A stretch of DNA of 64,000 nucleotides, taken from NCBI RefSeq assembly GCF_016859285.1, contig NC_053415.1, positions 9,596,501 to 9,660,500 of the forward strand, in the 5' to 3' direction. The notes below the pieces were generated by a model. That model was not told the DNA's origin, searched no databases, and saw only the letters and a program-made list of their open reading frames with translations. Below, piece by piece: positions 13,286 to 25,605 of the stretch (within the stretch, counting starts at the first letter, position 1; every line of letters begins with the position of its first letter). Position numbers and translations under genes: made by a program. Origin of the DNA: Xiphias gladius (Eukaryota; Chordata; Actinopteri; Istiophoriformes; Xiphiidae).

Positions 13286-13291
13286 TTTATT
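13286..13291 (-). terminator. Candidate chpf poly(A) signal
   Basis: TTTATT on the + strand reads AATAAA on the - strand. If used, the chpf 3' untranslated region is about 2.97 kb (13270-16256). Other copies nearer the stop, near 15643 and 15943, could give shorter forms. Confidence 0.45.
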
Positions 13292-16256
13292 TAAAAATTA
13301 CAATATTTCACAGTTCATTGGAATTTAGAGAGAACACAATTAAATGTACCGAGCATTAATTCAAATATATTGCTTTGGTTTTGATAGTACCCATATTCGT
13401 AAAATAATGTAAACCAATGGGTCCAAACATTAATGGAAATTAAAAACTGGAGCCTAGGTATTGCCTACTTTTTGAAATTATTTAATTGATTCAAAGTGAA
13501 GAGGAAATACACACATTTTTAATTGTCTTCATGGTTAAAATAAATGATTTTCAAAGCGCAAAACCGATACAAAAGTAAGATACAGCATATTTTTGTGTCA
13601 TCAAAACAATAAAATATCAATTGCTGTGTAAATAAAGCTAAAAAAAAAAAGGCTTAAAAATAGTGTCTATAAAATTTTTATACATGTACAGAGAATGTCA
13701 TGAAAGTCTCTGTTAGTGCAGAAGTATTTAGAATCTGCATAATTTATAGAGAAATGACAGATAAATAAGTTATGGACAAAATACTTGGAGACTTTGCTCA
13801 GCAATGGTGGCTGTGTTAACAACACAGGGTGATTAATCTGCTCCATTAATTTTAGGCTTCTCACGTCTCCAGAAGGCAAAGAAGATGCAGATCACCACAA
13901 CAACTTCATATTGTAATCTCAGCCCTCCATCTTTCACAGTGGTTTTTGGAAGATTCAATTTCCAATTCTGCACATAATTATCATCATACTCTTAAAAAGA
14001 ATCAAGGTGAACATTCATACTACGTCAGCTGGAGTACTGTCATGGTGAAAGACTGCTCTCGTCAAGGAAGAGATGCGTTATAAAATGAATGCAAACGCGT
14101 CAGCAACAACTGACCGTGGTCTGTGTTCACATGGCAGAAAATAAAGAAAACACTGTTCAGGATCACCACTGTGGATGTAGTGTTTCCAACGTATACTTTA
14201 AATCCAATTAAAGTTAAATAAAAGGACTCGCCTTAATCTTTATGTATTTAAATTTGATGACAAAAAGTGTCTAGTGTCAGCAAAATACATTAAAGGTCCT
14301 GTCAAAGAGATTACAGTGTATTTACTTAGAAATAAACAGAAAGTATGAGTTTTAATTTATGTAATGTCATGGACAGTATTGTGATATACACATCGCTGTA
14401 CTTGCAGCAAATTTCTTTGACATTAAAAGTCCTGTCCTCCATCAGACATCTGTCCGGTTGTGTTATTTGTAATATTGCACATTATAATATACTAATAACA
14501 GTCTGGTGTCAAGTACCGCTAGCTCCACCACCACTCAGCAATGTGGAGAAAGCCTCCCATTGGATTGTGCTGCAACTGAGAGAAAGCAGCCAGCTCCATA
14601 AATGGAGGACAAATTGTTAAGAGTACAGTCAAAAACACTTTGGAACAGTTAAATGTTCTAGTGTCTAAAAGTTGTCTACACTTGGAGACATTGAAAAATC
14701 TTTCATACATTCTTAATTTCAGCCATTTCTAAACTAAATTCTGTTTTAAAAGTACCACTTACTTCAATGAGGACTCTTGAAAAAAAAATATCATCTTGGC
14801 AGTAACTTCAGACATTTACCAAGGCAATTTTTTCCCCCATTATTCATAATTTGCCTTTGCCTCTTCATTAAAAAATAGTTTTTACAATATCAAAAAGTTT
14901 CAAGGAGAAAAATTAAACTCAAATACACACTGCTGGCCGACTAGGATGACCTCTGAGGACCAACAGTAGACACTTTCCAGGAACCCCCTCCATGCTTTGA
15001 AGCTTATATACAGTACAACTTGTGAACGACTGGGATCGTGATATTTCGTGGTCACCAATAAAAAATGTAAAGTTAACCAACAACCCATTCAATTCTCATA
15101 GCTATGTAACTGGCAGTTAAAGAATAACTCCGACCCATTCAAAACTTTTACCAATGTTGGAATAATACGCAAATTCTAATGGAAAATATCAGTTGTGCAA
15201 CACCTGAAGGAGTAATACGATAACTTCAAAACAGCCAGCATATGAAAAGTGTCAAGGCACATATACAAAGATGCCCTTTTGAAAATGCTTAAATCAGTAA
15301 ATATCAAAAGCTCAATGTTTCAATGCCTTTATGTGAAAGGGCAAACAAACTGTGGTGCAATACACTAATGTTTATGTATTACAGCTATAAATCAAAGCGT
15401 CATCTAAAAATATCTTTACTATTAAATTAAATCAAACAACATTCCATAACTGTGAAGACACTGCTGCTAGTACTTCTGATCCCACTCACAAGCAACAACC
15501 CACTAAAGCTTTTTGCCATTTTGAACTCATTGTATTAGTTCACTTGGTTTAATCCCCCCACACCCATGCAAAACCATGAGCAGCTGTACTCAGCACACTG
15601 GTTCAACCAAGCCTATTTTATGCAAAATCCTAAAGAGCAAGGTATTTATTCCAGGAGCTGGTAAACCAAACCAAGGATATAATCCCAGTCAATATTGGAA
15701 TGTCACCGGACACGTGGCGAGGAAGACAACTGATGGATTGCCTGTGTAGCCCTATGTCTGCTGGAGATTTGCTAGACACCTCAGCCATAAACACTGGAAT
15801 AGCCAACAGTACCTCAACGCTCTGCTGCCTTGAGTTTCTGCCATCTAGTGGTCAAAAATTGCTTAACACAACTTTTAAAATCGTAAGAGTAGCAAAAGCA
15901 TTTGGTTCTAGGTACTCATCTGTATGGACAAGTATTGTAAACATTTATTTAAAAAAAAGTTTCATCAGGAATGTACTGCATTCACTTTTCCAAACTAGCT
16001 AAAAACTCTAACAAACCAAATAACCCTTTATGCACACTGCAAGATGGAGAATGTCAGGGTCACATTCAGTATGTAATGACATTTCCAAACATGGGTAGTA
16101 TTTAGGGCAAAGGTAAGAGTTAACTTATAGGTTGTACTATATGCATTTCTCATGTTCACCCCAAATTCTAGCTTGCATCAAGACGCCATTACAACAAACA
16201 CACAGCTTTTAGCACCCATTTAAACAAGTGCAGGAGCAGACATTTCACCGGTATTT
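13292..16256 (-). other. Probable chpf 3' untranslated region
   Basis: This AT-rich stretch lies directly after the chpf stop on the - strand and ends at a poly(A) signal. No coding exon on either strand was recognised. A short patch near 15840 (GCCATCTAGTGGTCAAAAA) resembles the tail of dispersed fish repeats. Confidence 0.5.
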
Positions 16257-19200
16257 TCAAGTGCTGTTTCCTTGTTCTTGCTCAAACAGCAGCATGGCGA
16301 GCTGGGACCGAGAACCAAGACCATCCAAGTTACTCTGAACACATCTATGGTAGATGTCCTCACTGAGTCGTGGGTTGCAGGCTTGGTAGCGGTACTGCTG
16401 GTGCAATGCTGGCTCTACTGCCCTGAATACATGCAGACCCGAATACTTTACGAACATATCGTAGATGTCCATTGTCTCTAGAATCTCCTCATTCTCTTGG
16501 ACGTCCGCCACCATTCGTGTGCGCGTTGCCATGTAGTCTGAGTTGTAAAAACATGATTCTTCAAATGACCTGCGGTCAAAATGGCCGGCATCCTTGACCA
16601 GATCGACTGTGGCTGGATGTGGCTGGTTGTGATAGGCCACATCAGGGTTGTAATCCTGAAAATGGATGGGGAAGAACACCTGCCAGTTGTTTATGGAATT
16701 CATGCGACAGCGGTTGAGAAATTCTGAATTGATATTTGTGTTGACACTAGCCAAAAAGAACAGCGTGTCAACTGGGTGCTTCTTGGAGATGATGTCCATG
16801 AACTTGATCTGGGATGGTGTTTCCGTCTTGACACTTATCCATGGGATTTTCACTGTGGGGTATTTGCGTTCATATGCATTAATCTGACTCTTCACACTGG
16901 CAAATATATCATTCTGGTTAACCTGCTGTGCCTCCACTGGGTCATAAATAAACAAGAATGTTAAGATAGCATTTTCACTCGTCTCAAAGGCATTTGAGGC
17001 AAAGACTTCAAGGAAATGGTTGATGTAACTCCGATCCGTCAGAGTAAGAGGTATAATGATGTGAACCCTTGTAGCTTCGGTGACATAGGGCATGGGAATT
17101 ATCTCCATTTGGCTCAAAGGTCGCACCAGATGAACCCTCTTAGTGATGGAACGGCTGTGACCTTTCTGGTTAACCACCTCCAGCTGAAGGTCCAAGGTGT
17201 ACTCCATGCCCCTTATGGGGTCGAAGCGCCTGTAGCCGTTAATCAGCTGCTGCTTCTTCAGGTGTAAGACGGGCTTGTACTTTTTGTTCAGCTCTCCTAC
17301 TGCCATGTCAATGACATCAGCCACATCCATGCGGTCAATCCCACGCAGCTCACACTTGGGAGAGCCATCAATGCATGAATATATCTCTTCCTCTGTAAAG
17401 TATTCCCACTTCAAAACTTCAAACCGAGATTTGGGCTCAAAAGGTGGATTGATCCCCACTGGCCACTGGGCACTTCGGTTGCCTTCAAAAGCAACCACAC
17501 TCACATTCTTAATTTCAGCCTGTAGAAACATAAGAAGTGTTCAGACCTATACAATTACAACTCTGCCATTGACACAACTAATACAGCACTGAAACTGTGA
17601 TATTCTGGACCTCCAATACTGAAGGCAAGGAGCAAAGAGAGGCCAGGTTTTTATTTCTGACTGAAACTGGTGATTTGTGACATTCGAAGATCAGTTTACC
17701 TGCAGTTTAGCAATCTCATCGTAAGTCTTCTGGAGTTCAATCTCAGTGAAGTATCTGTGCAGCCGGTACATCTGTTCAGGGTCAGACACTGGATGGACCG
17801 TCAGAGCTTTCTTGAAATGTTCACTCTGCTCCTTACTTGGATCAGAGTTTTTTCCCAACTCATAATGCTGGTACTGAAGTCCCTGAGAAGAAACAGAGAG
17901 GTCTTTTCATGAGGCGTCTTAAATCTGGCATGACAAAAACATGCCTCATGTTATTCCAAGCTTAGTTTTTAGGCTGCACTACTTCCATTCAAACAGACAT
18001 TACATACGGGCTATCCAGGCAACATCTTGGGCTCATGTCCACTGGTTGAAACAAGCTTGTTTCAACCATACTTGCAAAGTGAAGTGAAGACGGCAATTCG
18101 TTTTGTAAGAACAGAATACTATTGTTTTACAACTACAGATTTTTATCGTCAGAGTTTTGATCATTTTGAAAATTTGTTCTGGGAGTATTATGTTTAAGAG
18201 ATGCTTTAAATTAATAAATTTCAATTAATTGTAATACAAATGACTGACTCTGGCACGAGAATCCCACTTAAAGACACAGTCATTTAGGCTGAAAACTGAG
18301 TAACCACCTAAGGAGCTTGAGTGATTAAAATAAGTGAATCCAATCTGATCAAGCTATTAAAAGAACAAGGAATGGAGACACTGTAACTGAGCAGTAGGAC
18401 CACTCTTGCAAATGTTTGCTAAAGGCTTACAGCCTATCATGGTACACTTAGTGAAGCATTATCTGAGCCTAATTGTCATCAATGTTATCTCTGAACAGAA
18501 AAATTGATGTCTGGCTCTGTGTGGCTCCCATACCAGGCCTTTTAACTTCCCCCTGCTTTTTCTCCCTTATCTAAGGGGCTCTGCTGGAGCTCTTCTGGCT
18601 CAGGGAACTTTAGTTAGTCATGCAAGTCACTCTCAACTTTGAAACAAGATGGTTTCCTGCTCTGGGTCATTGCCAAGGAGGAGAAAATGGAAGCAAAATA
18701 CATCTCTCATAACATCTACGAAATAAGTCAAAAACAAAATCTAGACCTGTGTGTACAATGTATAAATAATAAAGTCACATTTTGTGATAGTTTTCTGTAA
18801 CAATGTATTTTCATGTGTTGAAAAGGACTACAAACTCTAGCATGAAGGAAGCGAACTGTGCTAAATGCAGCAAACAGTCACCTCTAAGGGCACTGGGACA
18901 GACCAAGGCTCCAAAGAGCTTGTTTGACCTTCAATGCTAATGACATTACAGGAGCACAGCATGTTGACCCACAGGGGATTTTCACACCATTGAACCTAAG
19001 CAAGGCTAAACTCAGCTGTGCTCTGCTCAACTGTTTACCTATTCCACGTTGCTGCTGGAGCCATGGAAAAAAAAATGAAAGGCTAAAGGGTATTAGCGAT
19101 CTACTCTGTAATATAAATACCACCTCTGTGCTAGCATGGTAATTACAGTTTTATATAGCTGTCCGTCAATTTTAAGTGCTGTCCCAGAGGCAACGCATGA

Positions 19201-21706
19201 TTTCTGCCGTGACAGTTTGTTTTTCTGTTCAGAAGGAGAACCCCTGCTGTAACCTGTCACACAGCTGTTCTGAATGACAGTCTTCTTTATAGCTCCTCAT
19301 TCATTTTAACTATGAATAGCATCCTTTTCATTCTTTCAAGCATGAAACATTAAGAAGCCAAGAAACAGCTTTAGAAATGGAAAAAAAAAAATGTAGAATG
19401 AAGAATAAAATGAAGAATACACTCATCCTACCTCATATTCACTGACACAGTTTGTGTTGGTGTAATCAATGATGCATCTCCCAAGCCACTCATCAGGCCT
19501 GGCACTCAGGATGTCATTCCTGCAGTTTTCCAAGAAAGGCTGGAGTCGCAGGAGCAAGGTACGTGACAGGAGGTACCCGAACCCTCCGTAGCAGTACTTC
19601 CCTTCCATCTCCCCACCTATGAACTCCTCAGGACTGCCCATGTAAAGCTCTCGATCCATACTCAGGTGATCCACCAGGGCTTTGATCCTATCAGCTTCTG
19701 TGTAGGTGTCATCTTGGACAAAGTAGAACCAGTCGTATTCATTGATGTAATGGTCTAAAATGTATCTGATGGTCTGAAACATGTTCCATATCAGTCTCTC
19801 ATCTCCATGAGAGACGACAAACATGCCGTGAGGGACTTTGCGGTTGCGCATGCCAGTGAAGAAGATTACGGAGTCCAGGTGATGGCTAATGGTGCGATTG
19901 ACAGCTACGCCCATGGTGTTAATGGTGTTTTTGGATGTCAGGACCCCAACAAACAGACGCTCTCGCATCCCCAACTCTGTGCTTATGTATTTAGCCCTGA
20001 AAAAGACATCAAACAGCAACTGAATAAATAGTGCTTTGAATAAAAATGCACTAAAAAACTAGAAGTCCAACTTTGACCAACACCGAGTAATGCTCCAACT
20101 TACTGTCACACCAAAAGACATTATTTTGAGCCTTTTGTTGCTGTAACTTTAAGATTTAGTTTATTAACTGAACCTAAAATCAATGGTAATACTAATGACT
20201 GAAAAAAGTAGTTTACAAATTGCAGAAATTCTGGATCCAAGCTAAATCTGGTTTTGTCCACCAAATTTAATGGAAACTGTTGACATTTTTAAATATGCTC
20301 ACAGATACACAGACTAACAAGTAACACCATAAATTCATTGGAAAGGTGATCATGCAACAACTTGCACTTTGATTCATCAATGCAACCACTACTATATACT
20401 GCATTAGTTATGCCTCTTGTTAGAGCTGCAAATATTAGCAGATTGAATAAAAACTAATCGGCAACTATTTTGGTAAACGACTAATCATTTCATAATTTTT
20501 CATGCAAAAGTGCAAAGATGTCTTGCATTTCTCTTCATACTCGATAGTAAATGAAATATATTTGGGTTTGGGAAAGTTGGTTGAACCAAACAAATTTTAA
20601 CACATCAGTTTGGGCTCTGGATAGTTGTTATTGGCATTTTTACTAATTTTTGACATTCCATTAACAAACAAATGAATCAATTAATCAAGAAAGCAATTGT
20701 CAGATGAATCGATCACGAAAATATAGTTAGTTTCAGCTCTACCTCATATTGTACAAACTGCTGCATGGCACAGGTTGCCTATGAAAGCTGGGGGCTTTTG
20801 ACGCTTTCTCCTCTAACCTCAGCAGAACTTTTCTACAGGGACAAGACTCTTTCTCAGAAAAGCAACGAAATGCAACCACTTTGCGTGTGAGGGCTAACAT
20901 TCAAACAAGGAGGCTATCCAGGAAATCTTGGAAACGTGCGCCTGTTTGCAAAGAAAACATTACGGCAGATATCCTTCAGCATGGAGACACGGCGCAAGAT
21001 ATGTAGTTAATCTTGGCTCTATGGCAGGGGGATGTTAGCAGGTAGAAACCAGCAGAGGAAGACTTTCTGCGTTAATTTTATCTGCGCCAATAACATCATG
21101 GAGAGGAAAGAAACTTCTGTATCATACTGGGTTATGCCTGCCATTAAGTTTTGTTTTATTAGCTGTCTTTATTACGCTGATATTTTTAAAAAATCTCACA
21201 GCCACATGACAACCAGTGGCACCTGTACACCTGGTATCACGACTAACGCCGTGACTGATTTCACTCATCATTTTCTGGAGGCGAGCTACACTGCGGCCTG
21301 CTGTACTGTAACGTATAATGCTGTGGCCTGTATTCATAACAAACAGAAGTCGTATACAGTCAGCCTACTTACAGAAAGTGTGCGCCAGTTAAAGTGAACA
21401 AGCATACAAAGCTCACCTGAAAACTTTCTTCGGGGCACTCTGTTGGACTTGTTTGTATGGGACTATTCTTGGTTCAAAATCCTCCTCGGACTCCACATCG
21501 TTGAGGGTCGAAATGGAGTTGGGCTTTCGGGCTCCTTTGAGCAGTCCATCCTGACCCAAAGTCACATCCTCACCCTCCTTACCGTCTAGATAACACGCTT
21601 CTTCCGTCCAGTTCACACTCAGTAAACTCAACGTGAACCCCAAAGAAATACCGATTACCACCGGGCCGACCGACCGCAGGACAGAAATAAACGCAGAAAA
21701 TCTCAT
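16257..21706 (-). CDS. chpf: Chondroitin polymerizing factor
   Basis: Four coding exons on the - strand join in frame: 21706-21417, 19996-19432, 17882-17700 and 17519-16257, giving 766 aa (human about 775). The start MRFSAF is followed by a hydrophobic signal anchor at residues about 8-30, as in Golgi type II enzymes. The rest is two glycosyltransferase-like lobes of the chondroitin N-acetylgalactosaminyltransferase family, and the end LLFEQEQGNST is diagnostic. The protein partners with chondroitin synthases in the Golgi to extend the GlcA-GalNAc chain. The acidic metal-binding motifs of active synthases are not intact: the first lobe has QDDT (about residues 191-194) and the second has ASVNTNINSEF (about 603-613) where a DxD would be expected. 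That fits a supporting rather than fully catalytic subunit. It is head-to-head with pdxk and tail-to-tail with asic4. Confidence 0.97.
18043..18068. repeat. 26-bp perfect palindrome in chpf intron 2
   Basis: TGGTTGAAACAAG is followed immediately by its exact reverse complement CTTGTTTCAACCA, centred on AAGCTT. There is no spacer, and the symmetry stops at both outer bases. It lies in the intron between the second and third chpf coding exons. Its function is unknown. Confidence 0.95.
18069..19431 (-). other. chpf intron 2, remainder
   Basis: The intron runs from the donor after 19432 to the acceptor before 17882. No coding signal or known repeat was seen in this part. Confidence 0.6.
20421..20741. 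mobile_element. hAT-like MITE in chpf intron 1
   Basis: The left end TAGAGCTGCAAATATTAGC matches the reverse complement of the right end, TAGAGCTGAAACTAACTA, and both are followed by AT-rich CGATTAAT-like motifs. This is the layout of the common fish element that begins AGAGCTGCAACTAA. The 8 bp outside each end, CCTCTTGT and CCTCATAT, agree at 6 of 8 positions and may be a decayed 8-bp target duplication, as produced by hAT transposases. There is no coding capacity. Confidence 0.65.
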
Positions 21707-22050
21707 CTTGTGCGTCGGCTCCGCTCTCCCACAGTACAGAGTGCGAAGAAGAAGCCCCTGGGCCGGGACTGGTCAACAATACATCAAGTCTGAGGCGAAG
21801 CAGTCGTATCCACGTTCCACTTAAGGAAAAGATGTAGCTTCTTCCTTAAAATTTACGCAGGATTCTTACGTGTCAGTATAACGGCTACCTGGCTCCTCCC
21901 CTGCCAGACGTTAGCGTAGGAGGAGGGTCTAGTTCCAGGCTGTGTGGATGAATACAGGTTGCGCAGAGCGGAGGGATATTCGACGAGACTTAAGACGGGG
22001 AAATGTGAACTGGAACGCAACCAAAGTGCCCGTGTCCCTCTGATTATTTA
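21707..22050 (-). promoter_or_regulatory. chpf promoter / 5' leader region
   Basis: The sequence just upstream of the chpf start, read leftwards on the - strand, is markedly richer in CpG than its surroundings. It includes CGGGACTGG, CGTTAGCGTAGG and GCGCAGAGCGG. That is the usual look of a vertebrate CpG-type promoter with a non-coding leader. No TATA box was identified and the start site cannot be placed. Confidence 0.5.
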
Positions 22051-22224
22051 TGCTGTCATATTTACTGAATTGTAACAGGCATGGTGAAAGATGAAGGCAT
22101 TGTAACAGGCAATGCTTTTTTTTTCTTTTTCTAAGAAGAAAATAACGGCATAGAAACTAACAAACCATATAAGTTATTATGCCATCAAACGTGTAAGTAA
22201 CATATCTGCAATCACCTACAATTT

Positions 22225-22693
22225 TTAGGTATTTGTACTTTACTTGAGTATTTCCATTTCATGGCACTTTATACATATACTCCACTTCAGTTCAGAGGGA
22301 AATATTGTACTTTTTACCCCTCTATACTTATTTGCCACTTTTAGTTACTGGTGACTTTAAAAATTAAGATTTTACATACAAATCATACATGCTTATACAC
22401 TATGAGACATTTTTTCACACTCTCCAACAGTACATAAAATACTGAGCTCCCCCTTGACTAACTAACAGTAACATTACACTTTAATACATCAGTAATAATA
22501 ATCTATATAATATAATATATAAAGGTTTAACACTCATAGGGGCCATTTTTCTACATTGAGCATATTTTTGTATACGTACGTCCTTTTACTTAAGTAACAT
22601 TTTCAGTGCCAGGCTTTGAATTTAGAATGTTTACAATGTGTTTTTGTTACTCGTTCTTTAGTAAAGGATGTGACTACTTTCTCCACCACTGGA
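22225..22693. mobile_element. Non-autonomous teleost repeat (MITE-like)
   Basis: The segment has blocks I recognise from a very common percomorph repeat. These are TTTGTACTTTACTTGAGTAT near the left, GAGGGAAATATTGTACTTTT in the middle, and TTTAGTAAAGGATGTGACTA followed by CTCCACCACTGG at the right end. There is no coding capacity. Class assignment (probably DNA transposon-derived) is from memory only. It lies between the divergent chpf and pdxk genes. Confidence 0.6.
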
Positions 22694-24560
22694 GAAAAGT
22701 ACCTTAATGCCTTTCGTGGATGAACACAGGAGCACCTTCATTAACATTCACCAACACCACAGCAGACTCTTTCACCCACCGGCCTCAGCCTGTCCAATAA
22801 CTCCCCACTAACTGCTGGGCACTGACACGGGAAACAAAACAAGAATTATTATGATGCACTGTCGTCATAAACCTTAAACTCAGTCCTCTGCTGTTGACTC
22901 CTATTCCTATTTGCAATTGTTTTATCATTTGCATTATAATGCACCCCTCAATACCGTTCATGCCATTTTTATAGTGACACTGACGCACCTTTAACTCTTA
23001 TCATAGTAATACTCTAACATAGTAGCATCTTTCTGTGCATTGCTTTTTTCATTCCTCATAACTTCAAACTATTACCCTTCACTTTCTGGCACTGTCAACA
23101 GTAATTTGCACCTCATTTGTTCTACATATATATTCAGTGTATTTTTATTTCTATTATATTTCACTATGTATTGTATGTGTATGTTTAGATAAAATAGAAC
23201 TTTATTCATCCTGAAGTAAATGGGTGTGCCTAAGAAGCTCAGAAGACATAGTGCTTATAGATAGTTTATTTACGAATATATATCTACACATACATGGTAA
23301 AATGAAATTAAAAATACAAAAATAAACTGGAATAAAACGTAGATGTAGAACAAAGGAGACGCAAATGTTATGTAATTTCAATTTCCCAGTCTGTATCATA
23401 AGTCTCTCCCTGCAGCTGCTCCATTTGCATTTTAGTGATGACCGACTCTCAGCTCATCCATCTGTCTCACGCTGTTCTATATCAGGCTCTGATAGAGGCA
23501 TAAACGTTTTTGGTCCGCTTTGTATACTGGCGGCCTCTGATCTCACACAGCTCACTAAGACCTCCAACCTCTCAATGAGCCCCTAAACCACACAGACTGA
23601 GCAACATTAACAGCAGAATAAGAGAAGTCCTCGTTATGCATTTACTGGTCTCCAAATTGGTACATTTGCAGAGTTGGCGTGTATTAATACAGTCTTCCCT
23701 TTTCAGTCAGATTCATTAATTGAAGTACATGTGATTGGCAGCTCAAACAAGATCAAAAGAGATGAATCAATATGGTCTTTGTGCTGGTGAGATCGTGCAA
23801 GGTACTACAAGCTGGTGAGGTACTTTCTTTGTATGCTATGCATGGAGTCACAGCTGTGCACATGTGGTTTTTGATCATGCGTTAATTGACAAAGAACCTC
23901 TAAAATACACATACTGTAATTTTCTAAAAGGAAAGAGGCTTATCTGACTGTATTAAGCCAAATTTAAGTGATTAAACTTTTTTCTTCACCTCTCACCTCA
24001 ATACACCTACCTCAATTTATCTGAATTTGGATCATTTTAGGGGTTATTCAGATTGCTAAAACACGATCAAGGGGGTCATGGATGAGCAAATAACCCATGT
24101 CTTACAGTCATTTACATTTGCTTACATACATTACTGAATACATAATTTTAATCAGTTTGAAGAGATGTATTTTAAATTTGATGATAAATAGTATTTTGAC
24201 TTGGTCATTGTGAAACAAATTCTCTTTTATGTTCTGTATTCTGGATACGGTATGTATTAATTTGGGGTGTCTTGGTATGGTTAATAATTGGTATAGCACA
24301 CAGAAAAAATTTAATTCATTTAATCATTCTTTTATTCACAGTACTGCACATGCATCCCATGTATAACCTGCAAAGTCCTTGCTCTTGAAGCCGGAAAGCG
24401 CATTCAACTTCACAAGACAATCGTTTTCTTAATTAGAAGTTGAAATGAATTCTATTCATTCATTCATTCTGATAGGAAGTCGGTGTCTCCCACATTTATC
24501 ATTAACCTATGAATGCACCAGCTTAGGTGTCCTTATAGCTGCCTGAGGAAAAACTGTAAA
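22694..24560. other. chpf-pdxk intergenic remainder
   Basis: No exon or RNA gene was recognised. The sequence is AT-rich with short simple tracts, such as CATT repeats near 24455. Distal regulatory elements cannot be excluded. Confidence 0.5.
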
Positions 24561-24725
24561 TGTCAATAGCGGCAGCGACGCTTTTGCCCTTCAATGCCAG
24601 AGTTAGTCGTCACACGCTGAGTTTCAGTGCTTCGGAGCCTGCACACGTTTTCATGCTGTAGTTAGGATTTATCACGTCTGTTGTCTTTGCTCGGTTTTTT
24701 AGACGCCGTTAGCGTATCTGCGGTA
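24561..24725 (+). promoter_or_regulatory. pdxk promoter / 5' leader region
   Basis: The bases before the pdxk ATG at 24726 have several CpG sites (GGCAGCGACGC, GTCGTCACACGC, GACGCCGTTAGCG) in otherwise CpG-poor DNA, as expected of a housekeeping gene. The transcription start cannot be fixed from sequence alone. Confidence 0.45.
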
Positions 24726-25513
24726 ATGGAGTGTCGTGTGTTGTCCATTCAGAGTCATGTTGTCAGGGGATACGTTGGGAACAAGTCGGCAACATTCCCG
24801 CTGCAGGTAAGAACCGGAACCTTCACGTGACTGAATAAAACGACTCAGCTCGGGTATCAGGACAGAGAAAAACAACTAAAAGCTGGTAAAGAAAACAATG
24901 TGGAAAATAAGTTCGACTTGAATTAATTGTAACGTAAGAAAAAGCAGCCTTTCCTGCCCTGCCGAAACATCATAGGCCGTTTTCCAAATTTTACTTTTAA
25001 TCAGCTGGCTTTATACACGATGGCTGTGAAATAAGAATGCTCAAATATCACCAAACTCAATTTTTAAAAAAAAAAAGAAGAAATGTTGTTATAAACCAGT
25101 GCAAAAGGCACTTTTCAGTTACAAATTTCAGCATGGTTAAGAGTCAGGTTGCTTATTAATATTTCCACACTGTATAGGGTAGCTACAGGTAGCAAACAGT
25201 GCAAACATATTCTGAAAGTTGTAGGTTTTGTTGAAATGTCGTTGCTTGTCGCATTAAATTTAGTTTACCAGAGGAAAGTGTAAGATTATGAAAAGGCTTT
25301 TTAGTTGCATAGGCTACACGTTCAATTATGGCTGGCAGTTTTCAAAAGCACACTGAATTTTACATTGCCAATTCTACAATTCTACATTGGATCTAAATTG
25401 CCACTTTAGGCAGCTGTTGGTTTTTTTTGTTGTTTTTTTTTTCGTTTCCATATGAATCAAATTCTTGGTACTTACAACAAGCATGAGTTAGTAATTTCAT
25501 TACAGAGGTCATC

Positions 25514-25605
<92 letters not shown>

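Noticed and set aside
21032-21397. 121-codon + frame in chpf intron 1 region
   Set aside because: Antisense to the chpf intron, no domain, no splice or promoter context.
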